A DNA stretch of 64,000 bases from Aquidulcibacter paucihalophilus (GCA_030285985.1 CP127384.1:1600501-1664500); one strand, 5' to 3'. Counted from the stretch's first letter, positions 36,111 to 45,929 are shown. A program made the numbers and translations. Notes: generated by a model not told the origin, from the letters alone.

Positions 36111-39100
36111 TCACGGGTTCGGGCGCCGGTCCTCGCGACCGGCGCCCGCCTCGCGTGACTGACGTCGCCAGCGGATCGACAGGCTGGCGTCGCCCTGTCC
36201 CCCGAATTTCGAACTCACTGTCAGGTTCCGGCGGACCTGCCATTCGACATTGACCGCCGCACCGTTCTCGCCGCCGCCGATGATCTCGAGATAGACGTCA
36301 TCGGTGATGTAGCGGCCCCCGGCGACCGTCAGGCTCGAGGCCTCGCCGCCGAAGGACAGCCGGTCCAGTCCGGCCAGTTCCCTCAGATTTCCGATCACAT
36401 CGAAGCCGCCGCCCCCGGCCAGGGCCGCCACGCCCGCGGCGAGCTGGGCCGCCTCGAACGCTGACAACTGGGAGGCCGAGCGCCCGAACAGGACCTGGGA
36501 CAGGATTTCGTCCTGGGGCAGGGCAGGGGTCGAGGTCAGGACGATCTCGGGCCGCGCCGCCGTGCCCGTGACGCGGATGGTGGCGGTCAGGGACGGGTCA
36601 TCGCGGGTGGCGGTCAGGTTCAACCGGATCTGCTCCGGGTTGGTCGACAGGGTCACGGTTCCGCGCTCGTCGAAGACAAACCGTTTGCCGGCGAAATCAT
36701 AGTCACCGCGCACCACACGGGCTGTGCCGCTCAGCGTCGGTCGGGCGATGGTGCCGGTCACGCGGGCGTTGACGTTCATCTCGACGTTGAGCCCCCGCCC
36801 GATCACGCGGACATCGCCACCGGGCGAGCGCAGGGCGATGTCGAGGCCGAACTGCAGACCGCGCTGACGGTTCTGTTCCTCTTCAGGCACGTCGCCGCCC
36901 GGCCGGTTGATCTCGATCACATCCATACGGACGATCCCGTTCGATCCGGGCGGATTGGCCTGGATGCGCGCCTGGTCGATATCCATCTCGCCGCTGAGGG
37001 TGATGTTGCCCTCTGTGCCGCGGGTCACGGTCAGGAGGCCCGATGCCTTGGCCTCGGCTATGTCATTGTCGATGATTCGGAAGCGGTTCAGCAGCAGCTG
37101 GAAGCTGGAGCCGGAGCCCTCCTTCAGGCCGATCCGCCCGTTTCCGCTGATCGACCCGCCTGCGCCGTCGACGGCGCTGAAGCTCTCGACCAGCCCCGTT
37201 GTGTCGTCGAACCGGCTGGCCAGGGCGACATTGTCGAGCAGGACACCTGTGGCGCTGTCCCGGAAACGGCCCTGTTGCAGGTCCAGTCTTCCGTTGAGGC
37301 GGGGCTCGGCCATGGAACCGGCGATGGTGGCGCGGGCGTTGACCTGGCCCGAGAGCGAGCGTTCGCCGCCGGCCAGCAGGTCCCAGATCGGCTGGATCTG
37401 GCCCTGGATCGAGATCTCTCCCGACATGTCGCGGGTGCGGATAATCGCCAGCCGCAGCGGAGCCGCGGAGGCCTCGACCGGCAGGGTGATATCGGCCGCG
37501 GCCCGGACGGCGTCCCCGTCAGCGGCCTGCGCCTGGATGCGCAGGGTGTTGTTGACCAGAAGGGCGTTCAGCGTGCCGTCGACCGCGATCCCGCGTGGAG
37601 CGTCCACGCTGCGCATATCGTCGAGGGTGATGTTGGCCGACCCCGACAGGTCCTCGCCGGCGCCGCGCAGCGACAGACGGCCGGTGACCCGTCCGCGCAT
37701 GTCCTGGACCAGCGAGCCGAGGTCGACGCTGGTCAGATTGGCCTCGATGATCGCGGCCCGGGAATCCTGGCGCAGCTCGCCGAGCAGCACGCCGCCGCCG
37801 ATGCCGAGATCGACGCGCGCGACCCGTCCGTCGCCGGACAGGGCGATGACCGCCGGGTTGCGGGTGGTGAAGGCGATTTCGCGCACGCGACCGCCGCCTT
37901 CGAGAACCACCGTCTGCGACGGGCCGGCGCGCGAATAGACGCCCGTGCCGTCGAACGACACCGGCGTGGCTCCGCCCACGTCGGCCTTCAGCGTGAAGGG
38001 CAGGCGCTCCAGCGTACCGCGGCCGTTCAGGTCGAGGGTGCGGACCACCCAGGTCGACCCGGCCAGTCGCACATTGCGGCCGGTCACATTGAGGATCGCC
38101 GTCTCGGCCCCGCCACCGTCGGTCAGGCGGATGCGGCCGTCCGCTGTCCCCGATGCCAAGAAGGCACCCGGCCGGGCGGTAAAGGTCAGGTCCGCACTGG
38201 AGGGGATGTTGTTCGACAGGTCGATCGCACCCTGGGCGGTCACCCCGCCCGCGTTCAGATCCACCTCGGTCAGCCTCAGCTTGTCCCCGCCGAGGAAGAA
38301 GTTTCCGCTGGCCCGGGCCGGCCCGTAGTTCGAACCGGCGGTCAGGGCGATCCGCCCGTCCGAGGCGTCGGGGCCGCGGCGGAAGCTGAGAAGCATCTCG
38401 GCGTCGGTCAGGATCAGGGCCCCGGCGCTGACCTTGCCGAAGGATGCGGTCAGGTCGGCGCGCGGCTCTGCGAGGGTCCCGGTCAGGGCTCCCTGGCCGG
38501 TCATCGCGCCGTCGATGGCCACGGGGCCGACGCCGAAAGGCCCGGTGGCATTCCAGTCCAGGGCCAGACGCAGGCGGCCGTCGCTTTCGATCAGGCCGCG
38601 GGCCGCTGCCGTGCCCTGCGCCCCGGTCAGCTGCGCCCGTTCGACCGCGATCCGGCCCGCGTCCAGCGCACCGGTCAGCTGCAGGCGAGGGGTCGCGCCC
38701 AGCAACCGGTCCATCTCATCCATCCCGATCGACAGCCCTCGACCGCGCCCGTCGAAGGTCAGCCGCCAGGGTGCGCCGGTGCGCGCTGTCGAGGCGGAAA
38801 TCGGTCCTCCAAACCGGCCGCGCGCGCCGGTGCGCAGGCGCGAGGCGTCGGTGATCTCGGCGCGGCCGCGGAAGCCGAGCGCCCCGACGAGATTGCGCCC
38901 GCCGGAGCCCGTCACCGTGATGGCCTGCCCGGCCAGATTGACCCGCTCAAGCAGGATGGCTCCGTCCGCCTGACGCAGCGCCTCGAACGACAGGCGCGGC
39001 GCGGTGCCCAGAAGGCCGCCGACCAATCCTGCGCTGGACCCGCCGGCGACCCGGATGTCGCCGTCCAGATCGATGCGGCCCTGCCTGACCTGAACGTTCA

Positions 39101-40361
39101 GCGGTCCCCGCAGACGTTGCGCCCGGTAGCTCGCGACCTCGGCGGCGATCAGGTCGACCGATCCGTCCATGCGCCATTGTGCGGCGTCGCCACGGAATAC
39201 CCCCCTGTAGGCCGCCGGACCGCCCACGCCCTGACCGACCAGCCGCGTCAACGACCGGGTCGACACATTGAGGGTGATCCCGTCGGGGCTGCTCTGGTCG
39301 CTCAGCCTGATCTCGCCGCTGGCGCGCGAGTCGAGATTTTCGGCGATCAGGCGCCAGCCGATGCCGATGCGGCCGTCGTCGTCGCTGTCGCTCGAGGTGG
39401 CGAGGCCAAAGCGCACGGTGCGGCCGATCCGCTCGGCGAACGGCGCCAGCAGGTCCGACCCGGAGAAGTCCGCGAAGCCGGAGATTCGGGTGCGGGTCTC
39501 GCCATAACGGCCCTTGATCACCAGCGGCACGAAGTCACCGGTGCGCACGACGGCATCGATCACCTCGCCATTGACCAGGGCGGTGGCGAAAAAGGGCTGG
39601 TCCGGGGAATAACCCAGCGCGCCGGCCAGCGGTCCGCCGCGGGCCTCATTGGCCCGCAGGTTCAGGCGCAGGTCCTCAAGACCGTCGCCGATCGTTGCGG
39701 TCAGGCGCAGGTAGTCGCCCGGGCGGCTGTTGCTGAGGGCATTGACGATCGCCGTCTTGGCACCCTTGCGCGGCACGTTCGCCTCGCCCGAAAGCTTCCA
39801 GCGCCCGTACTCCTGGCTGAAGCCCTCCAGCAGTTCGACATCCGCGTTGAACCGGTCGATGTCGATAGACAGAGGCTGCGGGCCCGGCGGCTCGGTCGAG
39901 GGCTCGACGTCGGGCCGACGGATCAGGCGGATGACTTCGGCCTCGACCTCGGTGGCATGGAAGCGGCGGGTGATCAGCGGCCACCAGTCCCAGTCGACGC
40001 GTACCTTGCGCGCCTCAAGCCAGACGCCCCGGGCGTCGGTGACCGTGACGCGGTCGATGGTGAAGTCGTCGAACAGGTCGCCGCGCACGCCCTCGACATT
40101 GATGCGGCCATAGCGGCCGAGCTTCTTGCCGGCGACAAAGCTGGTTACCAGCCCCCGGCCCGAATCCGAGAGCAGATACATCCGCCCGCCGACCGCGAGG
40201 ACGATGAACAGGGCCGCAAACGCAGCCGCCGCCATGCCGCCGAAGAAGGCCAGGGCCTGCAGGCGCGTGCGCGTCTTCTTGGCCGCTTCGGCCGGCGTTT
40301 CAGGCGCATCCACAGGCGCATCCACAGGCGCATCGTCGGGAGGCGGGGCGGCGTCGGTCAA
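36111..40361 (-). CDS. tamB: Translocation and assembly module protein TamB
   Basis: TamB is a periplasm-spanning protein that works with TamA in outer-membrane assembly and phospholipid transport. The 1416-residue protein has one N-terminal transmembrane helix (residues about 33-57, MAAAAFAALFIVLAVGGRM) followed by a very long beta-taco made of repeating short strands, and a C-terminal DUF490 domain with LPQDEILSQVLFGRSASQLS and the terminal LTVSSKFGGQGDASLSIRWR. ATG overlaps the tamA stop (four bases). A perfect hairpin lies within the last codons. Confidence 0.94.
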   Translation of the reverse strand: MTDAAPPPDDAPVDAPVDAPETPAEAAKKTRTRLQALAFFGGMAAAAFAALFIVLAVGGRMYLLSDSGRGLVTSFVAGKKLGRYGRINVEGVRGDLFDDFTIDRVTVTDARGVWLEARKVRVDWDWWPLITRRFHATEVEAEVIRLIRRPDVEPSTEPPGPQPLSIDIDRFNADVELLEGFSQEYGRWKLSGEANVPRKGAKTAIVNALSNSRPGDYLRLTATIGDGLEDLRLNLRANEARGGPLAGALGYSPDQPFFATALVNGEVIDAVVRTGDFVPLVIKGRYGETRTRISGFADFSGSDLLAPFAERIGRTVRFGLATSSDSDDDGRIGIGWRLIAENLDSRASGEIRLSDQSSPDGITLNVSTRSLTRLVGQGVGGPAAYRGVFRGDAAQWRMDGSVDLIAAEVASYRAQRLRGPLNVQVRQGRIDLDGDIRVAGGSSAGLVGGLLGTAPRLSFEALRQADGAILLERVNLAGQAITVTGSGGRNLVGALGFRGRAEITDASRLRTGARGRFGGPISASTARTGAPWRLTFDGRGRGLSIGMDEMDRLLGATPRLQLTGALDAGRIAVERAQLTGAQGTAAARGLIESDGRLRLALDWNATGPFGVGPVAIDGAMTGQGALTGTLAEPRADLTASFGKVSAGALILTDAEMLLSFRRGPDASDGRIALTAGSNYGPARASGNFFLGGDKLRLTEVDLNAGGVTAQGAIDLSNNIPSSADLTFTARPGAFLASGTADGRIRLTDGGGAETAILNVTGRNVRLAGSTWVVRTLDLNGRGTLERLPFTLKADVGGATPVSFDGTGVYSRAGPSQTVVLEGGGRVREIAFTTRNPAVIALSGDGRVARVDLGIGGGVLLGELRQDSRAAIIEANLTSVDLGSLVQDMRGRVTGRLSLRGAGEDLSGSANITLDDMRSVDAPRGIAVDGTLNALLVNNTLRIQAQAADGDAVRAAADITLPVEASAAPLRLAIIRTRDMSGEISIQGQIQPIWDLLAGGERSLSGQVNARATIAGSMAEPRLNGRLDLQQGRFRDSATGVLLDNVALASRFDDTTGLVESFSAVDGAGGSISGNGRIGLKEGSGSSFQLLLNRFRIIDNDIAEAKASGLLTVTRGTEGNITLSGEMDIDQARIQANPPGSNGIVRMDVIEINRPGGDVPEEEQNRQRGLQFGLDIALRSPGGDVRVIGRGLNVEMNVNARVTGTIARPTLSGTARVVRGDYDFAGKRFVFDERGTVTLSTNPEQIRLNLTATRDDPSLTATIRVTGTAARPEIVLTSTPALPQDEILSQVLFGRSASQLSAFEAAQLAAGVAALAGGGGFDVIGNLRELAGLDRLSFGGEASSLTVAGGRYITDDVYLEIIGGGENGAAVNVEWQVRRNLTVSSKFGGQGDASLSIRWRRQSREAGAGREDRRPNP
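36121..36147. other. Perfect 11-bp hairpin in the last codons of tamB
   Basis: Arms 36121-36131 and 36137-36147 pair perfectly around the loop CTCGC. The hairpin lies inside the end of tamB (encoding RREDRR), 18 bases after the stop of the convergent membrane protein gene. No T tract follows on either strand, so it is a possible mRNA-end stabiliser or Rho-type end rather than an intrinsic terminator. Confidence 0.5.
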
Positions 40362-42148
40362 AACGCCTGCCCGATACTGACGTAGATCTGGAAGTCGGCG
40401 TCGCCGTCACGCCGGTCCAGCGGGAAGGCGATGTCGGCACGGATCGGGCCGAACGGCAGCTTGTAGCGCACCCCGAAACCCGCGCCGTAGCGCAGGTTGC
40501 TGAAGTCGGGGGTCTCCTGGAACCCGATCGCCCCCGCATCGACGAACCCTACGGCCTGGAAATTACGCCAGACGTCGCGCCGGACCTCGATCGATGTCTC
40601 GAACAGGCTCAGGCCACCGCGCGGCGTGTTGTCGGGCAGGCGCGGCCCCACGCCCTGGTATTCGAAACCGCGCACCGAGCCGCCGCCGCCGGCATAGAAC
40701 AGGCGATCGGACGGGACGGTCAGTTCCTCGCCGCCGATGATCGAGCCGATCCGCATGCGCCCGGCCAGGACGGTCTTGCCGCCCGCCTGCAGCGGCAAAT
40801 AGGCGGTCGCCTGGGCCTCGGTGCGCAGGAACAGCACCGTGTCCTCGCCCGTCACCGCGGTCGGCTGGGCCGATGCGGACAGGCGCCAGCCCGTGACGGG
40901 GTCCAGTGGATCGTCCGAGCGATCGATATAGGCGCTGGCCCGTCCGGTCAGGATGACCAGATCGCGGTTGAAGTTCACCGGCATCCTGGTGAGCGGGTCG
41001 AACCGGTTCTCGTCATACTGGCCGGTATCGAGGCCGACGCCATAACTGACCCAGGACGTCTTGCCGAGCCGCTGCTGCAGGTCCGCGGAAAGGGCCACAG
41101 CGGTGCGCCGGTAGGCGTCCGTATCCTCGTTGAGCAGCGCACCGGACAGTCTCAGCGTCTCCCCGGGGCGCCGCCAGTGGGGCAGGCTTAGCGAGAGGCC
41201 CAGCCGGCTGTCGACGTCGGCGGCGCGGGCCTGCCAGACGAGGGTGTCGGCGCGGCCGAAGCGGTTATGCCAGGTCCAGATCAGGTCGAGGCCCGATCCT
41301 TCTGCGGTTGAGAACGTGGCCCCGGCCTCGAGAATCCGGCGCGGACGGTCGGTCAGAGTGACGATGATAGGGCGATTGCCGTCGGCGTTGGTCTGGTCGG
41401 TCGTCGCCAGGGCCACCCCGACACCGTCATAGACGCCGGTTTCGAGCAGTCGTCGTTCCAGCTCGGCCACGTCCTCCGGATCATAGACGTCGCCCTCGGA
41501 CCAGGGTGCCAGACCGGCGACCCAATCCGGATGGGTTGGCCCCCGGGTTTCCACCCTCACCCCGTCCAGCCGTACCAGCGGCCCCGCGGCAATGCGGAAA
41601 GTCGGCTGGACCGTGAACGCGGCGTGGTCGACCACCACGCGTCGTGGCTGGGCGTCGGCGTCGGCATAGCCCCGGCGGGTCAGTCCGGCGACGATCCGGC
41701 CCTCTGCCGAGATGATGTCGCCCGCGCGACCGGGTTGTCCCGCGCTCAGTCCGATCTCGCTGCGCACTGCCGTATCGGTCACCGCATCGGGTGAGGGGGC
41801 GGCCCACAGCAACTGCACCTCGGAGAGGGCGAAGCGGCGGCCGGGCGTAACGATCACAACGGCAACCGGTGCCTCATCGCCCTCGACGGAGTCTTCGAGC
41901 ACCGGCTGGTAATAGCCTTCGGATCGCAACAGGGCCTCGGCGGCCTCCATCGCTCCACGCGCGTGTCGTCTGGCTTCAAACCGGTTGGTGGGCGCGGCGT
42001 CGACCTCGCCGACGGCCCGGACCAGCTGTGCGCGCAACCCGGCATCCATCTCGCCGCGAATCTGGGCGCGCGGGTCCGCCATGGCCGCGGACGCCAGCAC
42101 CAGGGCACCCGCCGTGCTGATAAGGAACAGGGCGGGCCTTGGCGTCAA
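40358..42148 (-). CDS. tamA: TamA-type outer membrane protein (BamA/TamA family)
   Basis: TamA is an Omp85 protein with N-terminal POTRA domains in the periplasm and a 16-strand barrel. The 596-residue protein has a signal peptide (MTPRPALFLISTAGALVLAS, cleavage near AMA), POTRA-like repeats up to about residue 250, and a barrel with the Omp85 hallmark segments FYAGGGGSVRGFEYQGVGPR (lid-lock region) and GFGVRYKLPFGPIRADIAFP near the C-terminus. The last residue is Phe, as usual for barrels. TTG 42148 (GAAGG upstream) fits the signal; ATG 42190 would add 14 polar residues. Confidence 0.92.
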   Translation of the reverse strand: MTPRPALFLISTAGALVLASAAMADPRAQIRGEMDAGLRAQLVRAVGEVDAAPTNRFEARRHARGAMEAAEALLRSEGYYQPVLEDSVEGDEAPVAVVIVTPGRRFALSEVQLLWAAPSPDAVTDTAVRSEIGLSAGQPGRAGDIISAEGRIVAGLTRRGYADADAQPRRVVVDHAAFTVQPTFRIAAGPLVRLDGVRVETRGPTHPDWVAGLAPWSEGDVYDPEDVAELERRLLETGVYDGVGVALATTDQTNADGNRPIIVTLTDRPRRILEAGATFSTAEGSGLDLIWTWHNRFGRADTLVWQARAADVDSRLGLSLSLPHWRRPGETLRLSGALLNEDTDAYRRTAVALSADLQQRLGKTSWVSYGVGLDTGQYDENRFDPLTRMPVNFNRDLVILTGRASAYIDRSDDPLDPVTGWRLSASAQPTAVTGEDTVLFLRTEAQATAYLPLQAGGKTVLAGRMRIGSIIGGEELTVPSDRLFYAGGGGSVRGFEYQGVGPRLPDNTPRGGLSLFETSIEVRRDVWRNFQAVGFVDAGAIGFQETPDFSNLRYGAGFGVRYKLPFGPIRADIAFPLDRRDGDADFQIYVSIGQAF

Positions 42149-42223
42149 ACTGGAACCTTCGTCAGGGTGCGGACGTGCCGACCGTCGCATCCCGCTGTGG
42201 CGCCGACGGGGCGGCGGCCGGGA

Positions 42224-42481
42224 TCAATAGAAGAGGGTTTCACTTTCAGGCTGGACCGATTCCGCGGACGACCGCTTTTCCGGCGGCATGGTGGTCGAAT
42301 CGGCGGGCGGTGCATCAACAGCGCTGGGCGCCGCGACCGGAACACCCATGTCTTCAGCGGCGGGCGCGACCGGGGCTTCGATCGGTGTCTCGGCGATCTC
42401 CGAATCAACGGCATTGGGGTCATCGCAGGCGGTGACGCCAAAAGCGGTCGACAGGGCCAGAATGGCGATCAGGCGTTTCAT
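42224..42481 (-). CDS. Small acidic lipoprotein of unknown function
   Basis: The 85-residue product has a lipoprotein signal (MKRLIAILALSTAFGVTACD; Cys at 19) followed by a low-complexity tail rich in Ala, Pro, Glu and Asp and ending in ESETLFY. Such tails are typical of flexible, membrane-anchored proteins. ATG 42481 is preceded by GGGGGAGAAG. It lies upstream of tamA in the same direction (75 bases), so may be co-transcribed. No function is known. Confidence 0.7.
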   Translation of the reverse strand: MKRLIAILALSTAFGVTACDDPNAVDSEIAETPIEAPVAPAAEDMGVPVAAPSAVDAPPADSTTMPPEKRSSAESVQPESETLFY

Positions 42482-42617
42482 CAGCAGCTTCTCCCCCGGA
42501 ACGGCATTCCAACGCGCGGTTGGCTCGCCTGTTCCATAACCTTGAACACGCGGCCGGTCACCACGCAGCAACCAATCCTTTCAGAATTTGGCGTAAGCCG
42601 AAGTCAGAGGGGTGCGA

Positions 42618-44351
42618 ATGACGACCACGGCCTACGCAATGGTGTCGCTGGTGCGATACCGGGAACTCAAGACACGGATCGCGCTGGCGGCCTTTATCGG
42701 CTGCACCGCCTGGTTCGTTGTACCCTCGATCTGGCCGCCGCTCTGGTTTGCGGCGGTTCTGGTCACCCAGGCCCTGGACTGGGCCGTGTTCAGGCGGTTC
42801 CGGCTTCAGCAGGACTGGCAGCCGGACCGGCTCTATGTGGTTCTCTGCTGTGCCACGACGGTGCTCGGCGTGACCGTTTATGCCGCCATGAGCGCCTATA
42901 TGTGGTTCTACGGCGGCGATGTCGGCCGCGTGTTCGCCATGGTCCAGTGCGCCGGCGGACTGCTGCATGTCAGCCTTCACATGCACCATGCCCGGCCGAT
43001 CCTGATCTCGGCCGTCGCGCCCCATGCGACCTATTTTCTCGGCCTGCCGGTGTTCACCGCGATCTCAAGCCAGAACTGGCAGGAACTGCTCGTCGCGATC
43101 GGCTGTATTCTCTACATGAGCCACCTGGTCGTCACGGTGCGTCAGAGCTCATCGACGACCGGCGCCCTCCAGTCCGCCCGGGACGCCGAGAAGAGCGCCC
43201 GCCGGAAGGCCGAGGTCGCCAGCGCGGCCAAGTCGGACTTCCTCGCGGTCGTCAGTCATGAAATCCGCACGCCGATGAATGCGGTGATCTCGGCCGCCAA
43301 CCTGCTGCGTCGCACCCGTCTGGACAGTCAGCAACGCGAGCATGTGTCGATGTTGATCGACGCCGGCGATGTGCTGATGGGTCTGCTGAACGACGTGCTC
43401 GACTTCTCCAAGATCGAGGCCGGCAAGATGGAGCTGGAGAGCGCCGACATGGTCGTGCGCGACCGGCTGTCGACGATCGTCCGACTGTGGGAACCGCGCG
43501 CCCTGGCCAACGGGGTCCGGCTGAAAATGCGGATCGCCCCCGATGTGCCCGCCGCCGTGCGGACCGATCCGCTGCGCGTGCAGCAGATCCTGTTCAACCT
43601 CATGTCCAATGCGGTGAAATTTACCCACGAAGGCGAGATCCGGATCGATGCCGGCTGGGCGGATGGCCGCCTGAACCTGGCGGTGAGCGATACCGGCTGC
43701 GGCATCCCGGCGGACCGGCTGGGTCAGATCTTCAACAGTTTCGAACAGGCGGACGTCGGGACGACGCGCCGTTACGGCGGCACCGGCCTCGGCCTGGCGA
43801 TCAGCCGCAGGCTGGCCGAGTTGATGGGCGGTTCACTGTCGGTCCAGAGCGTCGACGGCGAGGGCTCGACCTTTACGCTCAGCCTCCCGATGACCGCGGT
43901 CGAGACGGCACCGGCCCAGCCGGTTCGTGCGATCGAGACCAGCGGATCACTGGCCGGCCGTTCGATTCTGGCCGCTGACGATCACGAGGTGAACCGCCGC
44001 ATCCTGCAGCTGTTGCTTGAGCCTCACGGCTGCCGCCTGACCCTGGTCGAGAACGGGGCGGAGGCGCTTGAGGCGGCGTCGGGCCAGCGGTTCGATGCGA
44101 TCCTGATGGACATGCAGATGCCGGTCATGGACGGGCTCGAGGCGACGCGCCGGATCCGCACCGGCGAGATCAACGGCGACACGCCGGTGATCGCCCTGAC
44201 CGCCAATGCGCTGGATGTGCATCGCGCGGCCTGGGACGCCGCCGGTGTCCATGCCTTCCTGACCAAGCCGATCGACCCCGTCCTGCTGGCCACAACCCTG
44301 GCCCAGGCCTGTGCGGTCGAGCGGCCCCGGGCCGAGTCCGCCGTCGCCTGA
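42618..44351 (+). CDS. Hybrid sensor histidine kinase with membrane domain
   Basis: The 577-residue protein has an N-terminal membrane domain with about six helices (residues 20-172), a coiled-coil linker, a HisKA domain (His214 in VVSHEIRTPMN), HATPase domain (N box NLMSNAVKF, DTGCGIP, GGTGLGLAIS) and a C-terminal receiver with Asp498 (ILMDMQMPVMDG). Autophosphorylation and internal phosphotransfer are expected. The input signal and target are unknown. ATG 42618 is preferred over GTG 42612 because GAGGGG fits it better. Confidence 0.93.
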   Translation: MTTTAYAMVSLVRYRELKTRIALAAFIGCTAWFVVPSIWPPLWFAAVLVTQALDWAVFRRFRLQQDWQPDRLYVVLCCATTVLGVTVYAAMSAYMWFYGGDVGRVFAMVQCAGGLLHVSLHMHHARPILISAVAPHATYFLGLPVFTAISSQNWQELLVAIGCILYMSHLVVTVRQSSSTTGALQSARDAEKSARRKAEVASAAKSDFLAVVSHEIRTPMNAVISAANLLRRTRLDSQQREHVSMLIDAGDVLMGLLNDVLDFSKIEAGKMELESADMVVRDRLSTIVRLWEPRALANGVRLKMRIAPDVPAAVRTDPLRVQQILFNLMSNAVKFTHEGEIRIDAGWADGRLNLAVSDTGCGIPADRLGQIFNSFEQADVGTTRRYGGTGLGLAISRRLAELMGGSLSVQSVDGEGSTFTLSLPMTAVETAPAQPVRAIETSGSLAGRSILAADDHEVNRRILQLLLEPHGCRLTLVENGAEALEAASGQRFDAILMDMQMPVMDGLEATRRIRTGEINGDTPVIALTANALDVHRAAWDAAGVHAFLTKPIDPVLLATTLAQACAVERPRAESAVA

Positions 44352-44354
44352 TCC

Positions 44355-45437
44355 CTAGCGCCAGAGACGCGCGGCTTCGTCGAGGGATACCGGTGCCGGC
44401 TGCGCCACGGGATCGGCCGGGGTGCCCTCGAACCGGGGCGCGGGCGCAGCCTGAACCACGCCCTGGTCGACAAAGGTGCCGCGCGCCAGGTTGTGAGGGT
44501 GACGGGCCGCTTCAGAGGCGCTCAGGACCGGCGTGACGCAGGCGTCCGTGCCTTCAAAATGGCTGGCCCAGTCGTCCCGGTCGCGGGTCGCAAAAATGGC
44601 TTCAAATCGCGCATGGAGAGCCGGCCAGCCCGGCAGGTCGAACTGCGGTGCCTCATCCGGAGTCAGGCCGAGGCCTGTGATCAGGGCCGCGTAGAACTGC
44701 GGCTCCAGCGCCCCGACGGCCACGAACCGTCCGTCCCTGCAGGTGTAGCAGCGATAGAAGGGCGCGCCGCCGTCCAGCAGATTGGCTCCGCGCGCCTCGC
44801 TCCACAGGCCCCGTGCGCCAAGGGCGTGGAACAGGCTCAACAGCAGGGCCGAACCGTCGGTCATGGCGGCATCCACCACCCGGCCCCTGCCGGTCGTTTT
44901 CGCTTCCAGGAGGCCGGCAAGCACCCCGGTGACCAGCATCATCGCGCCGCCGCCGTAGTCGCCGACCAGATTCAGCGGAGGGCGCGGCGGCCGGTCCGGC
45001 TCGCCCATGGCATGAAGCGCCCCGCCCAGGGCGATGTAGTTGATGTCGTGGCCCACCTGTTGCGCCAGCGGACCGGTCTGGCCCCAGCCGGTGATCCGCC
45101 CGAACACCAGCCTCGGGTTCAGCGCGGCACAGGTCTCGGGCCCGAGGCCCAGTCGTTCCATCACGCCGGGCCGAAAACCTTCGATCAGGGCGTCGGCGGC
45201 CCCCACGAGCTCCAGCACGGCCGCGCGGTCGTCGGCATCCTTCAGATTGACGCTGACCGAGGCGCGGCCCCGGTGCAGCACGTCGCCACCGACTTCGCTG
45301 AACACCGCCGCGCCGGCGCCGGCGCTCCGGCTGAGGCGCAGGACGTCGGCCCCGAGGTCGGCCAGCATCATGCCGGCGAAGGTCACCGGCCCGAGACCGT
45401 CAAACTCGAGGATGCGCAGGCCGGACAGAGGTTTCAT
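44355..45437 (-). CDS. CaiB/BaiF CoA-transferase family protein, alpha-methylacyl-CoA racemase type
   Basis: The 360-residue protein has family III CoA-transferase/racemase features: LSGLRILEFDGLGPVTFAGM at the start, RGRASVSVNLKD, EGFRPGVMERLGLGPE, GHDINYIALGGALHAMGE and the catalytic-Asp region GDYGGGAMMLVTG. The His/Asp set agrees with alpha-methylacyl-CoA racemases, which invert the 2-methyl centre of branched acyl-CoAs. ATG 45437 (PLSGLRI follows) fits the family; GTG 45443 also lies in frame. It ends convergent with the kinase gene. Confidence 0.88.
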   Translation of the reverse strand: MKPLSGLRILEFDGLGPVTFAGMMLADLGADVLRLSRSAGAGAAVFSEVGGDVLHRGRASVSVNLKDADDRAAVLELVGAADALIEGFRPGVMERLGLGPETCAALNPRLVFGRITGWGQTGPLAQQVGHDINYIALGGALHAMGEPDRPPRPPLNLVGDYGGGAMMLVTGVLAGLLEAKTTGRGRVVDAAMTDGSALLLSLFHALGARGLWSEARGANLLDGGAPFYRCYTCRDGRFVAVGALEPQFYAALITGLGLTPDEAPQFDLPGWPALHARFEAIFATRDRDDWASHFEGTDACVTPVLSASEAARHPHNLARGTFVDQGVVQAAPAPRFEGTPADPVAQPAPVSLDEAARLWR

Positions 45438-45546
45438 GGTCACTGCCTATCCTTCGCTCGCCCGCGCGTCGAGCCAGCCCTTGACCCCGGCGACGGTTTG
45501 CAACAGAAGGCGCGTCGCCGGTCCGCGAACGCGCCCGGCTTGGTAT

Positions 45547-45623
45547 GCGCCCTTAGCTCAGTTGGTTAGAGCATCTGACTTTTAATCAGAGGGTCCTCGG
45601 TTCGAGCCCGAGAGGGCGTACCA
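45547..45623 (+). tRNA. tRNA-Lys (anticodon TTT)
   Basis: The 77-base gene forms a cloverleaf with acceptor GCGCCCT/AGGGCGT (first pair G-U), an A discriminator and encoded CCA. The anticodon stem TCTGA/TCAGA encloses CTTTTAA, giving anticodon TTT at 45581-45583 for AAA/AAG. The T loop reads TTCGAGC. A class I LysRS gene lies about 5 kb away. Confidence 0.97.
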
Positions 45624-45691
45624 TCCCTTTCCCCGTACTGGTCTCCGTCCCGTCGGGGCCTCGTTCGCCCCACCATATGGCGACGGCCCGG

Positions 45692-45814
45692 TTACCGCGG
45701 CCGGGGCTGGCGCTTGCGGCAATACTTGCAGACCAGCGTCCCCGGTTTGCTCCGGCTGTAACGGTAGTGATGCTTGCACCGCAGCTGTGCCAGCCAGGCT
45801 CCAAATCCCTGCAT
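45692..45814 (-). CDS. Small zinc-ribbon-like protein next to tRNA-Lys
   Basis: A 40-codon frame (ATG 45814, TAA 45692) encodes a basic protein with Cys13, His15/His16, Cys29 and Cys32: LRCKHHYRYSRSKPGTLVCK then YCRKRQ. A CxH-x13-CxxC layout suggests a single zinc ribbon that could touch nucleic acid or ribosome. It runs opposite to the tRNA and divergently from the lipoprotein gene at 45930. It is too short for certainty, but the patterned Cys/His and lack of Ala/Arg padding make it more convincing than nearby antisense frames. Confidence 0.5.
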   Translation of the reverse strand: MQGFGAWLAQLRCKHHYRYSRSKPGTLVCKYCRKRQPRPR

Positions 45815-45929
45815 CCTGGTGCCCCCACACCCGCTCGATAAACCGTACACCGACTGTATATGGCAAAGCTTGATCGGTCGAATTTCGACCCCCGCTTCCG
45901 GTCCGGCCCGCGACGTGATTGAAGGAGGC

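Noticed and set aside
37275..40385. A 1036-codon frame opposite tamB (and other long antisense frames, such as 2669-5071, 18581-20407 and 14611-16323)
   Set aside because: High GC and strongly GC-biased third positions leave long open antisense frames. Their products are low-complexity and Asp/His/Gln/Arg-rich, without domains, and lie opposite clear genes.
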